From: Saprospiraceae bacterium
Lineage (GTDB): Bacteria > Bacteroidota > Bacteroidia > Chitinophagales > Saprospiraceae
Assembly: GCA_020849825.1 (NCBI GenBank)
Contig: JADZFP010000192.1
Coordinates: forward strand, 1-17,978
Direction of reading: 5' to 3'
Length of the DNA: 17,978 bases
In this document: positions 5,952 to 13,761 of the stretch, in pieces
Position numbering within the stretch: the first letter of the stretch is position 1
Layout: each line of letters starts with the position of its first letter
Notes under the pieces: model-generated
Database searches by the model: none
The model's input: the letters and a program-made list of their open reading frames with translations, nothing else
What the model was told of the DNA's origin: nothing
Program-made: the position numbers and the translations under genes

Positions 5952-8120
5952 ATGGAACGCCGGTGCAGAATAAATTCTTTCCCGCCCAAAGCCTCCTTCT
6001 CCCGCCCGGGAGCGGGCCTGCTCCTGTTTCTGCTCCTTCCCTTTGCGCTTTTTTCCCAAGCAGCCGACTCCCTCGCGCGCCTGCTCAAAACCGCGCCGCC
6101 CGACACCCACCGCGTCATTCTGCTCACCGACCTGGCCTGGGAAATCAACGAGACTGAAACCGATGCAGCAGCCGCACGCCTGGATGAAGCCATCCGGCTG
6201 GCGCAACAATTACGCTTCGTGCCAGGAGAAGCCACGGCCTGGAATGGCCTGGGAGTAGTGGAGGAAATTCGGGGCAACTGGGCCAAAGCCATCGAACATT
6301 ATCAAAAAGCCCTGCAATTGCGCGAACAAATCGGCGAGCCCCGCCTCGTCGCCGCCAGCCTCAACAACCTGGGCGTAGCCTACGAAAACCTGGGCGAGTA
6401 CGACAATGCACTGGCCTATCACCGGCGCAACCTCGACATCGTCCGGCAACTCCGCGATACCGTGCGCATCGCCCGCGCCCACCTCAATATCGCCGGCGTG
6501 TACGAACGCTTTGGTTTTTATCCGGAGGCTTTCGATGAAGCCAACAACGCGCGCTACCTCCAGGAAGCCCGACACGAAAACGGCTACGAACTGGCCAAAA
6601 CCTACACCATGCTCGGCCATGTGCGCTACGAAACCGGCCTATGGCTCGAAGCTGCCCGCTGGTACCGCGAGTCGCTCCGCCTCCGCCAGGCGCTCGACGA
6701 TCCCTACGAACTGGCCCTCGCCTACAACGACCTGGGCAATGCCCTCGACGAATTCGGCGACAAAAAAAACAACACCGACTCCTCCAAAGCCGCTATTTCC
6801 TACTACGAAAAAGCCCTGCAACTGTACCGCGATCTGGAAGACGAACCCGGAATCGCCGACGTGCTCAACAACCTCGGAACCGCCTACAAACACCTCGGCC
6901 AGTACGACAAAGCCCTGCGCCTGGCCCGCGACAGCGAGGTCATTCGCCTCCGCCTCGACGACCAGCAGGGCCTCATGGAAACCTACAACACACTGGGCGA
7001 CACCTATTACCGGCTAAAAAAGTACGCGCCGGCCCTCGAATACACCCGTCGCTACCACGACATCGCCCAACGCATCGGCAACGAAAATTATCTGCAAAAA
7101 GCCTACAAGGATTTTGCCGAAATCTATGCCGGCATGGGCAATTACAAACAAGCCTACGAATACCACAAACGCTACGAAGAACTCCGCTACCGCCGCCTGG
7201 GGCAGGATCAGATCCTGTTTTTCGAACAACGCGAAGGCCTCTTTACCGATATGCGCCGCAAGGATTCGCTCGACCTCGCCGCCCGCGAAGTAGAACGCCA
7301 ACGCACCAACCTGGCACTCCAGGATGCCGAACTCGACCGCGCCCGTATCCGCACCTGGGCCGTCGTCGGCGGCGCCCTGGCACTGGCTGCTCTGGCCCTG
7401 CTCCTTTACAACCGCAACCGCATGCGCGCCCGCGCCAACCGCGAACTCGCCGCCAAAAACGCCCTCATCGAACAGGAACGCCAACGCGCCGACCAACTGC
7501 TTTACAACATTCTCCCCGCCGAAACCGCCGAAGAACTCAAGGCCAACAACACCGTCCATCCCGTTCGTTACGAATCGGTTACGGTCATGTTTACCGATTT
7601 TGAGGGCTTTACCAAAATTGCCGAATACCTCTCGCCGGAAGAACTGATCGGCGAACTCAACGAGTGCTTCCTTTTGTTCGACGCCATCGTCGAGCGCTAC
7701 GGCCTGGAAAAGATCAAAACCATCGGCGACGCCTACATGTGCGCCGGCGGATTGCCTACTCCCAACAATACCCATCCGCTCGACGTGGTTCGCGCAGCCC
7801 TCGATATGCAGGCCGAACTGGCCGCCCGCATGTCGGAGCGAAAAACAGCCGGCCGGCCGGTATTTGCCATGCGCGTCGGCATACACACGGGGCCGGTCGT
7901 GGCCGGGGTGGTCGGCAGCCACAAATTTGCCTACGACATCTGGGGCGATACCGTCAATACCGCCGCCCGGCTCGAAGAAGAGGGCGTGACCGGCAGGGTC
8001 AACATCTCCGATACAACGTATCAATTGGTCAAAAACCACTTTGCCTGCTCTTATCGCGGCGAACTGGAAGCCAAACACAAAGGGCGTATCAAAATGTGGT
8101 TTGTGGAAAGCCGGCTATGA
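5952..8120 (+). CDS. Class III adenylate cyclase with periplasmic TPR sensor region
   Basis: From the ATG at 5952 (722 residues) the order is a signal sequence or first membrane helix at about 21-37 (ending FALFSQA), then some eight TPR-type helical repeats from about 50 to 420. A transmembrane helix follows at about 467-487, then a charged coiled-coil linker (490-533), then a class III nucleotide cyclase domain (about 540-720). Catalytic residues all appear present: metal Asp549 (FTDFEGFT) and Asp593 (KTIGD), adenine-selecting Lys589 and Asp662 (YDIWGD), and transition-state Asn669 and Arg673. The Lys/Asp pair indicates ATP rather than GTP. The TPR region should be periplasmic and the catalytic domain cytoplasmic, so the protein probably turns an envelope signal into cAMP. 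A GTG eight codons upstream (5928) is an alternative start. The gene ends overlapping the convergent neighbour by 6 bp. Confidence 0.9.
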   Translation: MERRCRINSFPPKASFSRPGAGLLLFLLLPFALFSQAADSLARLLKTAPPDTHRVILLTDLAWEINETETDAAAARLDEAIRLAQQLRFVPGEATAWNGLGVVEEIRGNWAKAIEHYQKALQLREQIGEPRLVAASLNNLGVAYENLGEYDNALAYHRRNLDIVRQLRDTVRIARAHLNIAGVYERFGFYPEAFDEANNARYLQEARHENGYELAKTYTMLGHVRYETGLWLEAARWYRESLRLRQALDDPYELALAYNDLGNALDEFGDKKNNTDSSKAAISYYEKALQLYRDLEDEPGIADVLNNLGTAYKHLGQYDKALRLARDSEVIRLRLDDQQGLMETYNTLGDTYYRLKKYAPALEYTRRYHDIAQRIGNENYLQKAYKDFAEIYAGMGNYKQAYEYHKRYEELRYRRLGQDQILFFEQREGLFTDMRRKDSLDLAAREVERQRTNLALQDAELDRARIRTWAVVGGALALAALALLLYNRNRMRARANRELAAKNALIEQERQRADQLLYNILPAETAEELKANNTVHPVRYESVTVMFTDFEGFTKIAEYLSPEELIGELNECFLLFDAIVERYGLEKIKTIGDAYMCAGGLPTPNNTHPLDVVRAALDMQAELAARMSERKTAGRPVFAMRVGIHTGPVVAGVVGSHKFAYDIWGDTVNTAARLEEEGVTGRVNISDTTYQLVKNHFACSYRGELEAKHKGRIKMWFVESRL

Positions 8121-9509
8121 ACGGACAAATTGCTCAAGCAGCCATTCCCGTTCCGTCAGTACCGCTTCGTTTTCAATTTTTTGCCGCATGGCCGACACTT
8201 CGGCCTTGTCGTTCCAGTTCAAGGCAATCAGTTTTTGCGTGTACCGGGCCAGGTTGAGGTAATTGTTGCGGTGATAACCCAAACCGGGTTTGCGGCGAAT
8301 GTAGATGACGAACGCTTCGAGGTGAGCGTGCAGCACTTCGTACTCTCCGAGCGCGTAATAGATTTTCAGAGACATGGTTTTGGCGGCCATGTTGAGCACA
8401 GGGTCGTGGTAATTGGCATTTTGTAAAAGGGCAAGTGCATCGTCGTATCGTTTGCGCGCAAATTCGAGCCGGGCCCGGTTGAAACTGAAAGCGCTGTCGC
8501 GGTAACTCCGTTCGAGAGCATTGCGATAGCGCTGAATAAAATTTTCCACCCATTCATATTCCCGGGTATGCAGGCCCGCCGCCACGATGTTGTAGTAGGT
8601 AAAGTGCGACAATACGCCTTTGTCGAGCAGGTGCCCCTGCATCAATCCTTCCTTGTAAAAATCCATGATGTCGTGAAAAAAAACGGTCTGCCCTTCATTG
8701 ACCCTGCGAATACAATAATTGACGGCAAATAGATACAAATCGCGCAGCTCGTCAGGATCGAATGCCTGGCTTTGCGCCAGAAACTGTTGCTTGAACTGGG
8801 CAAAATACCCGGCCGATTCGGGCGATTCCAGCATTTTCAGACAATAAAACCAGGTGGAAATAGCAGGGACTGCACTATAATCGGCTTGTTGCAGCACGCT
8901 TTCCACTTCCTCCCGCAAACGGAGATGCCGGGTAGTGCGGAAACGCGCGGTATAAGCCGTGTGCAGACACAGGTAGCGCAGTTTTTGTGAAAGCCAGAGC
9001 AAATCGGCGTTGTCGGAAAGCGCCAGCAAAGCGCTCTCGTCGTGCGGATGGCGCAGCGAAGCATACCTTGCCTCCTCCCACAGCAATATGCCTTGCCGCA
9101 TATAATACCCGCTGTTGCGCAACGGCTGTTGGGCCAAATGTTGCTTGGCCAAATGCAAGGCATCCTGAAAATGCCGTTCCAGCCCCTTTTGACGGTATGC
9201 CTGCACCAACTCGCTTTCCTGCGCCCCGGGGGTAGCCTGCCATTGTTCGACGGCAAGAAACTGGTCGGCCAGCTTTTGCAAATAACTCATCAACAGGCGC
9301 AGCTTTTGCGGCTCGTATGGCGCTCCCGGACAAGCCCTCGCATACAATTGTTCTTTGTCGTCGGAACGAACGCCTTCCTGAATAGCCAGGTATAAATTCA
9401 GCACATCCTGCCGCTGGTTGAAGTAGGGGGATTGTAAAAACCTTAAAAAACGGCTTTTTTCTACCTTACCAAGTGTATCCAGGGTCTGGATTATTTTGAC
9501 ACTGTTCAT
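8115..9509 (-). CDS. Helical-repeat protein of unknown function ('SPYFN' N-terminus)
   Basis: A 464-residue protein, almost entirely predicted alpha-helix and rich in Leu, Tyr, Arg and Gln. The N-terminus (LDTLGKVEKSRFLRFLQSPYFN) resembles a domain seen in many Bacteroidota proteins of unknown function, with the motif S-P-Y-F-N followed by a region around KLRLLMSYLQKL (residues 88-99). The rest looks like TPR- or SEL1-type superhelical repeats, though individual units are degenerate. There is no signal peptide or membrane segment, so it should be cytoplasmic. It is divergent from the type IX-secreted protein gene across a 145-bp spacer. Its TAG stop (8115-8117) abuts the TGA of the cyclase on the other strand, giving a 6-bp tail-to-tail overlap. 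A scaffolding role is possible but not shown. Confidence 0.8.
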   Translation of the reverse strand: MNSVKIIQTLDTLGKVEKSRFLRFLQSPYFNQRQDVLNLYLAIQEGVRSDDKEQLYARACPGAPYEPQKLRLLMSYLQKLADQFLAVEQWQATPGAQESELVQAYRQKGLERHFQDALHLAKQHLAQQPLRNSGYYMRQGILLWEEARYASLRHPHDESALLALSDNADLLWLSQKLRYLCLHTAYTARFRTTRHLRLREEVESVLQQADYSAVPAISTWFYCLKMLESPESAGYFAQFKQQFLAQSQAFDPDELRDLYLFAVNYCIRRVNEGQTVFFHDIMDFYKEGLMQGHLLDKGVLSHFTYYNIVAAGLHTREYEWVENFIQRYRNALERSYRDSAFSFNRARLEFARKRYDDALALLQNANYHDPVLNMAAKTMSLKIYYALGEYEVLHAHLEAFVIYIRRKPGLGYHRNNYLNLARYTQKLIALNWNDKAEVSAMRQKIENEAVLTEREWLLEQFVRS

Positions 9510-9654
9510 CCTGTTGCATTTTTTTTAAATTTAAAATCAATGTGTTAATCACAAAATCGTTAAATTTATGCTCTACAAAAGTAAGAAAATGTATTTGCCA
9601 GAGGCATCCCGCCGCCCCACCTTTGTCGTACAAACAGACAAATTTTGAATCCAC
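9510..9654. promoter_or_regulatory. AT-rich divergent promoter region
   Basis: This 145-bp spacer lies between genes read outward at 9509 (minus) and 9655 (plus). The left half is very AT-rich and contains the palindromic stretch tttaaatttaaa (9525-9536). The right half holds tgtatttg and a caaattttg segment just before the ATG. Promoters for both genes must be here, but I could not assign exact -33/-7 boxes. Confidence 0.35.
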
Positions 9655-12252
9655 ATGAAAAAGATCCTTATCCTGTTCGCCTTGCTGGCTGCTCTACTGC
9701 CCTTCGCGAAAACCGACGCCCAGACCCTGGTCTGCAATGACTTCGTGACGGTTTCCGTCAACCCCGATTGCCAATTCACCGTCGAACCCGAACACATACT
9801 GGAGGGTACTATATTGCCCAACTGTGTGGTAGAACTCGATAAAACCCTGCCCTACGGCAACGGCCCCTGGGTACCGGCTATTGCCGGGCCCGACGATATC
9901 AACATGGCCTATATTGTGCGTGTACGGCACATTCCCAGCGGCAATATCTGCTGGGGCAATATCGAGTTTGTCGACAAAATCGATCCAACCATTCAATGCA
10001 GCGGCCTGAGCACCGTCGCGCTCGATGCAAGCGGCCAGGCTACCATCAGCCCCAACAATACGGCTACGGTAGCGATCGACGGTTGCACGCCCTCCAACGA
10101 ACTGGATTTCAGTTTCAGCGGCGGACAAAGCGCCCTGAGTTTCGACTGCCTCGACCTGGGTATCAACATCGTAAACGTAACGGTCGGCGACGCTTCGGGC
10201 AACACGGCCACTTGTCAGACGACGGTGCTCGTGCACGACCCGCTGAACGCCTGCCAGCCCTGTCTGAGCGAATGCCCCGACCCTGTGGCCGTGAGCTTCG
10301 CCACCGGTACGGGAACATTGCTGCCCGCCTTCCAGATTGGCGATTACAGCGTGTTCGATCCGTATGGCGATGCCGCGTACAACACTTCTACATGCCCGCC
10401 GGCTACGCTGACGTACAGCGTCGAATATTTCCCGGGCACAGCCGGCCAGTCGTGGTTCGAACGCCACTGGTGGTGGAAAGACGTCAACGACCAGCCACTC
10501 GGCCACTGCGAACAGGTAATCACCTACGGCAGTACGCAGGTGGTAAATATGCAAGGCACCGTCTACCTCGACAACGACAACCTGAATTGTACCCTCGATG
10601 CCGGTGAACCGGGTGTGGATTATTTTTCGATCAACCTGACCAAACTGCCCTCCGGCGACAGCTATACTTTCTATCCCGGCAACGACGGAACGTACAACCT
10701 CAACTTCGAATTGAATCTGGGCGATACCTCCGCCCTGGTGCAGATCAACCTGCCGTCGAACATCAATACAGTTTGCCCCAACGCTGTTTCGATCCCTTAT
10801 ACCGGTGTTTCGCAAAGCATCGACTTCGACTTCGGATTGCGCACTTTGGGCGACTGCGCCGTGATGCAGGCCAATATGGGCTCGTACAGCAACCGCCGCT
10901 GCCAGTCCAATATCTACTACATTCAATACTGCAACGCGGGGCTTGATACGGCTTACGATGCCTACCTGGTACTCGATCTCGATCCGCTGATCTCCCTGCA
11001 ATCAAGCGCGTTGCCCTATACGACCGATACGGCAGGCAATTACGTGTTCCAACTCGGCGACGTCAATCCCTTCGAGTGCAACATTTTTACCCTGACCGGC
11101 TTCATCAGCTGCGATGCCGAGCTGGGTCAAACCCTCTGCAATACCGCGACTGTGTACCCGAACACGCCCTGCAATGGCGCCTGGACGGGTCCGCAGGTCG
11201 TCACAACGGCGCGCTGTGCCGGAGGCTCGGTCGAACTAGCCATCTGGAATCAGGGCAACTCCGACATGCCGGAACCCCTCGATTTTATTGTCATCGAAGA
11301 CTTTATCATGTACAAAGACGGCCCGTTCCAGCTCACAGCCGGCGACTCGATCACCATACTGGCCCCAGCCAACGGCGCTACCTGGCGCATCGAAGCCGAA
11401 CAGGCCAATGGCCATCCCTGGCCGGGTATCGTATCGGCTGCCATCGAGGGCTGCGGCGGACTGAACGCTCCCGGTTTGATCACCGCGTTCCCGCAAAACG
11501 ATCGTGAAGGCTTTGTCGACGAGTACTGCGCCGTCGTCACCGGCTCCTACGACCCCAACGACAAAACCGCGGTGCCCACCGGTTACGGCCCCGAACACCG
11601 GATTCGTGCCAACGAACCGCTGGAGTACAAAATACGTTTCCAAAACACCGGTAACGATACAGCCTTCGCCGTCGTCATCGTCGACACACTCTCCACCCTG
11701 CTCGACTGGAACACCCTGGAAGCCGGCGTGGCCAGCCACCCATACCGGCTCGAAATCTACCCGGGCGGCATCCTTCATTTCATATTCGACCCCATCGCAC
11801 TGCCCGACAGCACGACCAACCTCGCCGGTTCGCAAGGTTTTGTCAACTTCCGCATCAACCAGGTACCCAACCTCTACGCCGGCGCTGTGATCGAGAACAC
11901 CGCGGCGATCTACTTCGACAACAACGACCCCATCATCACCAATACGGCCTTCCATACGATCGACAAACTCGACGAAGTGGCGCTGCAAAGCCAAACGCCC
12001 TTCCTGCCGGGCGTAACAGCCACCCTGTCGCCGAATCCGTTCTCCGAGCAGGCCGTGCTCGATATTCATGGCCCTGTGCTGCAACAAGGCATGCTGAACC
12101 TCTACGATGCCCAGGGTCGTCTGCTGCGCACCCAGGTCATGCAAGGCAACCGTGGCCTGATCGAACGCCAGGGGCTTCCGGCCGGCATCTGTTTCTTCCA
12201 GGTGACCGACAACGGAGCAGTTGTCGTAAGCGGCAAACTGATCGTGGAGTAA
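9655..12252 (+). CDS. Type IX-secreted modular surface protein with C-terminal sorting domain
   Basis: An 865-residue protein. Residues 1-22 form a signal peptide (MKKILILFALL, cleaved near TDAQ). Residues about 110-195 resemble a HYR-type beta-sandwich (NIVNVTVGDASGNTATC). A segment from about residue 300 (GTVYLDNDNLNCTLDAGEPG) looks like an SdrD/Cna-B-type domain, which often carries internal isopeptide bonds. From about residue 625 (GSYDPNDKTAVP to FDNNDPIITN) there is a conserved DUF11/DUF7619-like repeat domain found before sorting domains. The last ~75 residues (LSPNPFSEQ to GKLIVE, from about 790) are a type A type IX secretion sorting domain, which is cleaved and replaced by a surface anchor or lets the protein be released. 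A structural, adhesive or matrix role is likely; no catalytic motif is visible. It is monocistronic and ends before a strong terminator. Confidence 0.9.
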   Translation: MKKILILFALLAALLPFAKTDAQTLVCNDFVTVSVNPDCQFTVEPEHILEGTILPNCVVELDKTLPYGNGPWVPAIAGPDDINMAYIVRVRHIPSGNICWGNIEFVDKIDPTIQCSGLSTVALDASGQATISPNNTATVAIDGCTPSNELDFSFSGGQSALSFDCLDLGINIVNVTVGDASGNTATCQTTVLVHDPLNACQPCLSECPDPVAVSFATGTGTLLPAFQIGDYSVFDPYGDAAYNTSTCPPATLTYSVEYFPGTAGQSWFERHWWWKDVNDQPLGHCEQVITYGSTQVVNMQGTVYLDNDNLNCTLDAGEPGVDYFSINLTKLPSGDSYTFYPGNDGTYNLNFELNLGDTSALVQINLPSNINTVCPNAVSIPYTGVSQSIDFDFGLRTLGDCAVMQANMGSYSNRRCQSNIYYIQYCNAGLDTAYDAYLVLDLDPLISLQSSALPYTTDTAGNYVFQLGDVNPFECNIFTLTGFISCDAELGQTLCNTATVYPNTPCNGAWTGPQVVTTARCAGGSVELAIWNQGNSDMPEPLDFIVIEDFIMYKDGPFQLTAGDSITILAPANGATWRIEAEQANGHPWPGIVSAAIEGCGGLNAPGLITAFPQNDREGFVDEYCAVVTGSYDPNDKTAVPTGYGPEHRIRANEPLEYKIRFQNTGNDTAFAVVIVDTLSTLLDWNTLEAGVASHPYRLEIYPGGILHFIFDPIALPDSTTNLAGSQGFVNFRINQVPNLYAGAVIENTAAIYFDNNDPIITNTAFHTIDKLDEVALQSQTPFLPGVTATLSPNPFSEQAVLDIHGPVLQQGMLNLYDAQGRLLRTQVMQGNRGLIERQGLPAGICFFQVTDNGAVVVSGKLIVE

Positions 12253-12290
12253 TCCGCTTTACCCTCAAATAACCAGACCACAAACAAACG

Positions 12291-12325
12291 GGAGCCGCCT
12301 CGCAAGAGGGGGCTCCTGTTGTTTT
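12291..12325. terminator. Intrinsic terminator between convergent genes
   Basis: The stem ggagcc/ggctcc (12291-12296 with 12311-12316) continues, after one G-G mismatch, into cctc/gagg with a GCAA tetraloop (12302-12305). It is followed by tgttgtttt on the plus strand and preceded by an A-rich caaacaaac, so it can stop transcripts from both the secreted-protein gene and the minus-strand ATPase gene. Confidence 0.85.
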
Positions 12326-12333
12326 GGGGGCTG

Positions 12334-13488
12334 TTATGCCGGCGTGTGCCAGGCTTTTATCCGGTACCGGCTTCGCTCTTCGCTTTCCCGGCCCGCGTAT
12401 ATCAGGGTCCGCTCGCTGACCCGGTCGCCAGCCAGTTCGCTGAATTTGTCGAGGGCTGTGAAGTGACGGGGGAGGATAGTTTGTGTTGATTTAATTTCTG
12501 CGATCGAAAAAAGACGCCCTTTCCTGTTCAACAAATCAATTTCATTGCCGGCATTGTCGCGCCAAAACCAGTAATCACGAAGGGTATACCGGTGATGGTT
12601 AATTTTGAAAATTTCCGCAAGAATCAAGTTTTCAAATAACGCGCCGGAAAGTGTGGGATCAATATCATCCGTATCGCGAAGCCCCAACAAAAAAGAAACG
12701 AGGCCCGTATCATAAAAATACAACTTGGGGGTTTTTACCACCCGTTTGCTCATGTTTTCATAATAAGGCGGTAACAGGAAAACCAGGTAACTGCTTTCCA
12801 GAATCGACAACCAGGATTTGGCCGTTGGCTGTGTAATGCCACATTCGGTGGCCAGATTGTTCAGATTGAGCAACTGTCCGGTCCGCGCGGCACAAAGGCT
12901 GATAAAATTGCGAAACAGTCGCAAATCCTGTACCCGAAGCAAGGCCGTCACGTCGCGTTCCACATAAGTCTGAATGTAATTGGCATAAAACACAGCCGCA
13001 TCAATTCCCCTGTCGTACAACGCCGGGTAACACCCGCGAATAGCTATTTTTTGCCAGTCGTCCGGCAGTAAGTCAGCCGATCTTAGTTCGTCAAAATCGA
13101 AAGGCAATAACTTGAAAAGCGCAACCCGCCCGGCCAGCGTCTGGGTAATGCGCTCCATCAGTTGAAAATTCTGGGAGCCGGAAAGCACAAACTGCCCCAT
13201 TTCACGGGTGGCATCCACCTCCGTCTGGAGATAGGAAAACAGATCAGGCGCCCGCTGCACCTCGTCGAATATCACTTTCCCGGGGTATTTTTTTAAAAAA
13301 CCAACCGGGTCGTTCTGCGCAAACGTGTGCATGTTCGGGTTTTCCAGCGATACGTACTGGTAATCCGGAAACATGGATTGTAACAGCGTCGTTTTGCCTG
13401 ATTGCCGCGGCCCCGTGATGCCAACAACCGGATATTGCTTCATTAAGGCACGTATGGTGTCACTGATTTGGCGGGCAACAAACGTCAT
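12334..13488 (-). CDS. AAA_14 / DUF4143 family ATP-binding protein
   Basis: A 384-residue P-loop ATPase from the ATG at 13488. The frame also opens at a TTG at 13509, giving seven extra residues, but the ATG is preferred. Walker A is GPRQSGKTT (residues 26-34, Lys32), Walker B is KVIFDEVQ (71-78, Asp75/Glu76), and a sensor-like VLSGSQNFQLM follows. The C-terminal half matches the DUF4143 pattern: a winged-helix-like segment (ATECGITQPTAKSWLSILE), then an REase-like fold ending in DYWFWRDNAGNEIDLL and SIAEIKST. Such proteins are common, often in many copies per genome, and their physiological role is unclear; links to genome defence or regulation have been suggested. It is less GC-rich than its neighbours and lies next to an unusual repeat array, so it may be acquired. 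It is convergent with the type IX protein gene. Confidence 0.9.
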   Translation of the reverse strand: MTFVARQISDTIRALMKQYPVVGITGPRQSGKTTLLQSMFPDYQYVSLENPNMHTFAQNDPVGFLKKYPGKVIFDEVQRAPDLFSYLQTEVDATREMGQFVLSGSQNFQLMERITQTLAGRVALFKLLPFDFDELRSADLLPDDWQKIAIRGCYPALYDRGIDAAVFYANYIQTYVERDVTALLRVQDLRLFRNFISLCAARTGQLLNLNNLATECGITQPTAKSWLSILESSYLVFLLPPYYENMSKRVVKTPKLYFYDTGLVSFLLGLRDTDDIDPTLSGALFENLILAEIFKINHHRYTLRDYWFWRDNAGNEIDLLNRKGRLFSIAEIKSTQTILPRHFTALDKFSELAGDRVSERTLIYAGRESEERSRYRIKAWHTPA

Positions 13489-13519
13489 TTTCTGCACTAT
13501 TTTTGGCAAAAAAAACGCT

Positions 13520-13607
13520 TATTTTGAAATTACACAAGAAATATTTTGAATTAACAAGGTTATTATTTTGAAATTGCACAAAAAATATTTTGAATTAGCA
13601 AAAGAGG
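13520..13607. repeat. Four 22-bp direct repeats upstream of the ATPase gene
   Basis: The heptamer tattttg followed by aa begins at 13520, 13542, 13564 and 13586, an exact 22-bp period. Units 1 and 3 (gaaatt-cacaa type) and units 2 and 4 (gaatta-caa type) resemble each other most, so there is also a 44-bp higher-order period. The array starts 32 bp upstream of the preferred ATG (13488) of the ATPase gene, where its promoter should be. The 22-bp spacing is about two helical turns, suiting an operator array for a DNA-binding protein. Confidence 0.8.
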
Positions 13608-13611
13608 ATCA

Positions 13612-13761
13612 ATTTGCGATATCCGATTTTTGCTCAATATCCAATATCCGGTTGGGCCGATTTTCGATTGGATTGATGATTTTTGATTGCACCCCAATCC
13701 CAAATCCACATTCTACAATCCATTCGCATATCGCAAATCGATCAAATCGGATATCGCAAAT
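13612..13761. repeat. 18-bp perfect inverted repeat with a repetitive interior
   Basis: The arms are atttgcgatatccgattt (13612-13629) and its exact reverse complement (13744-13761), separated by 114 bp. The interior is AT-rich and made of related short words such as gatttttgattg, caaatc and atatcgcaaatc; the last occurs at 13728-13739 and again at 13751-13762. The right arm supplies the last codons of the FAD-oxidoreductase gene, whose TGA stop abuts it at 13742-13744. This looks like a miniature repeat element or a decayed insertion remnant; no transposase is present. Confidence 0.75.

Noticed and set aside
5772..6209. N-terminal extension of the exported protein gene up to 6209
   Set aside because: The extension is low in complexity, overlaps the cyclase gene, and would bury the clear signal peptide that starts at the ATG at 5771.
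9694..11001. Long 435-codon open frame on the minus strand
   Set aside because: It lies antisense inside the type IX-secreted protein gene, which has a signal peptide, domains and a sorting signal. The minus frame has a low-complexity Val/Gly/Asp composition typical of a shadow frame.
13612..13761. Insertion sequence ends
   Set aside because: The arms lie only 150 bp apart with no transposase frame between them, so at most it is a miniature element.
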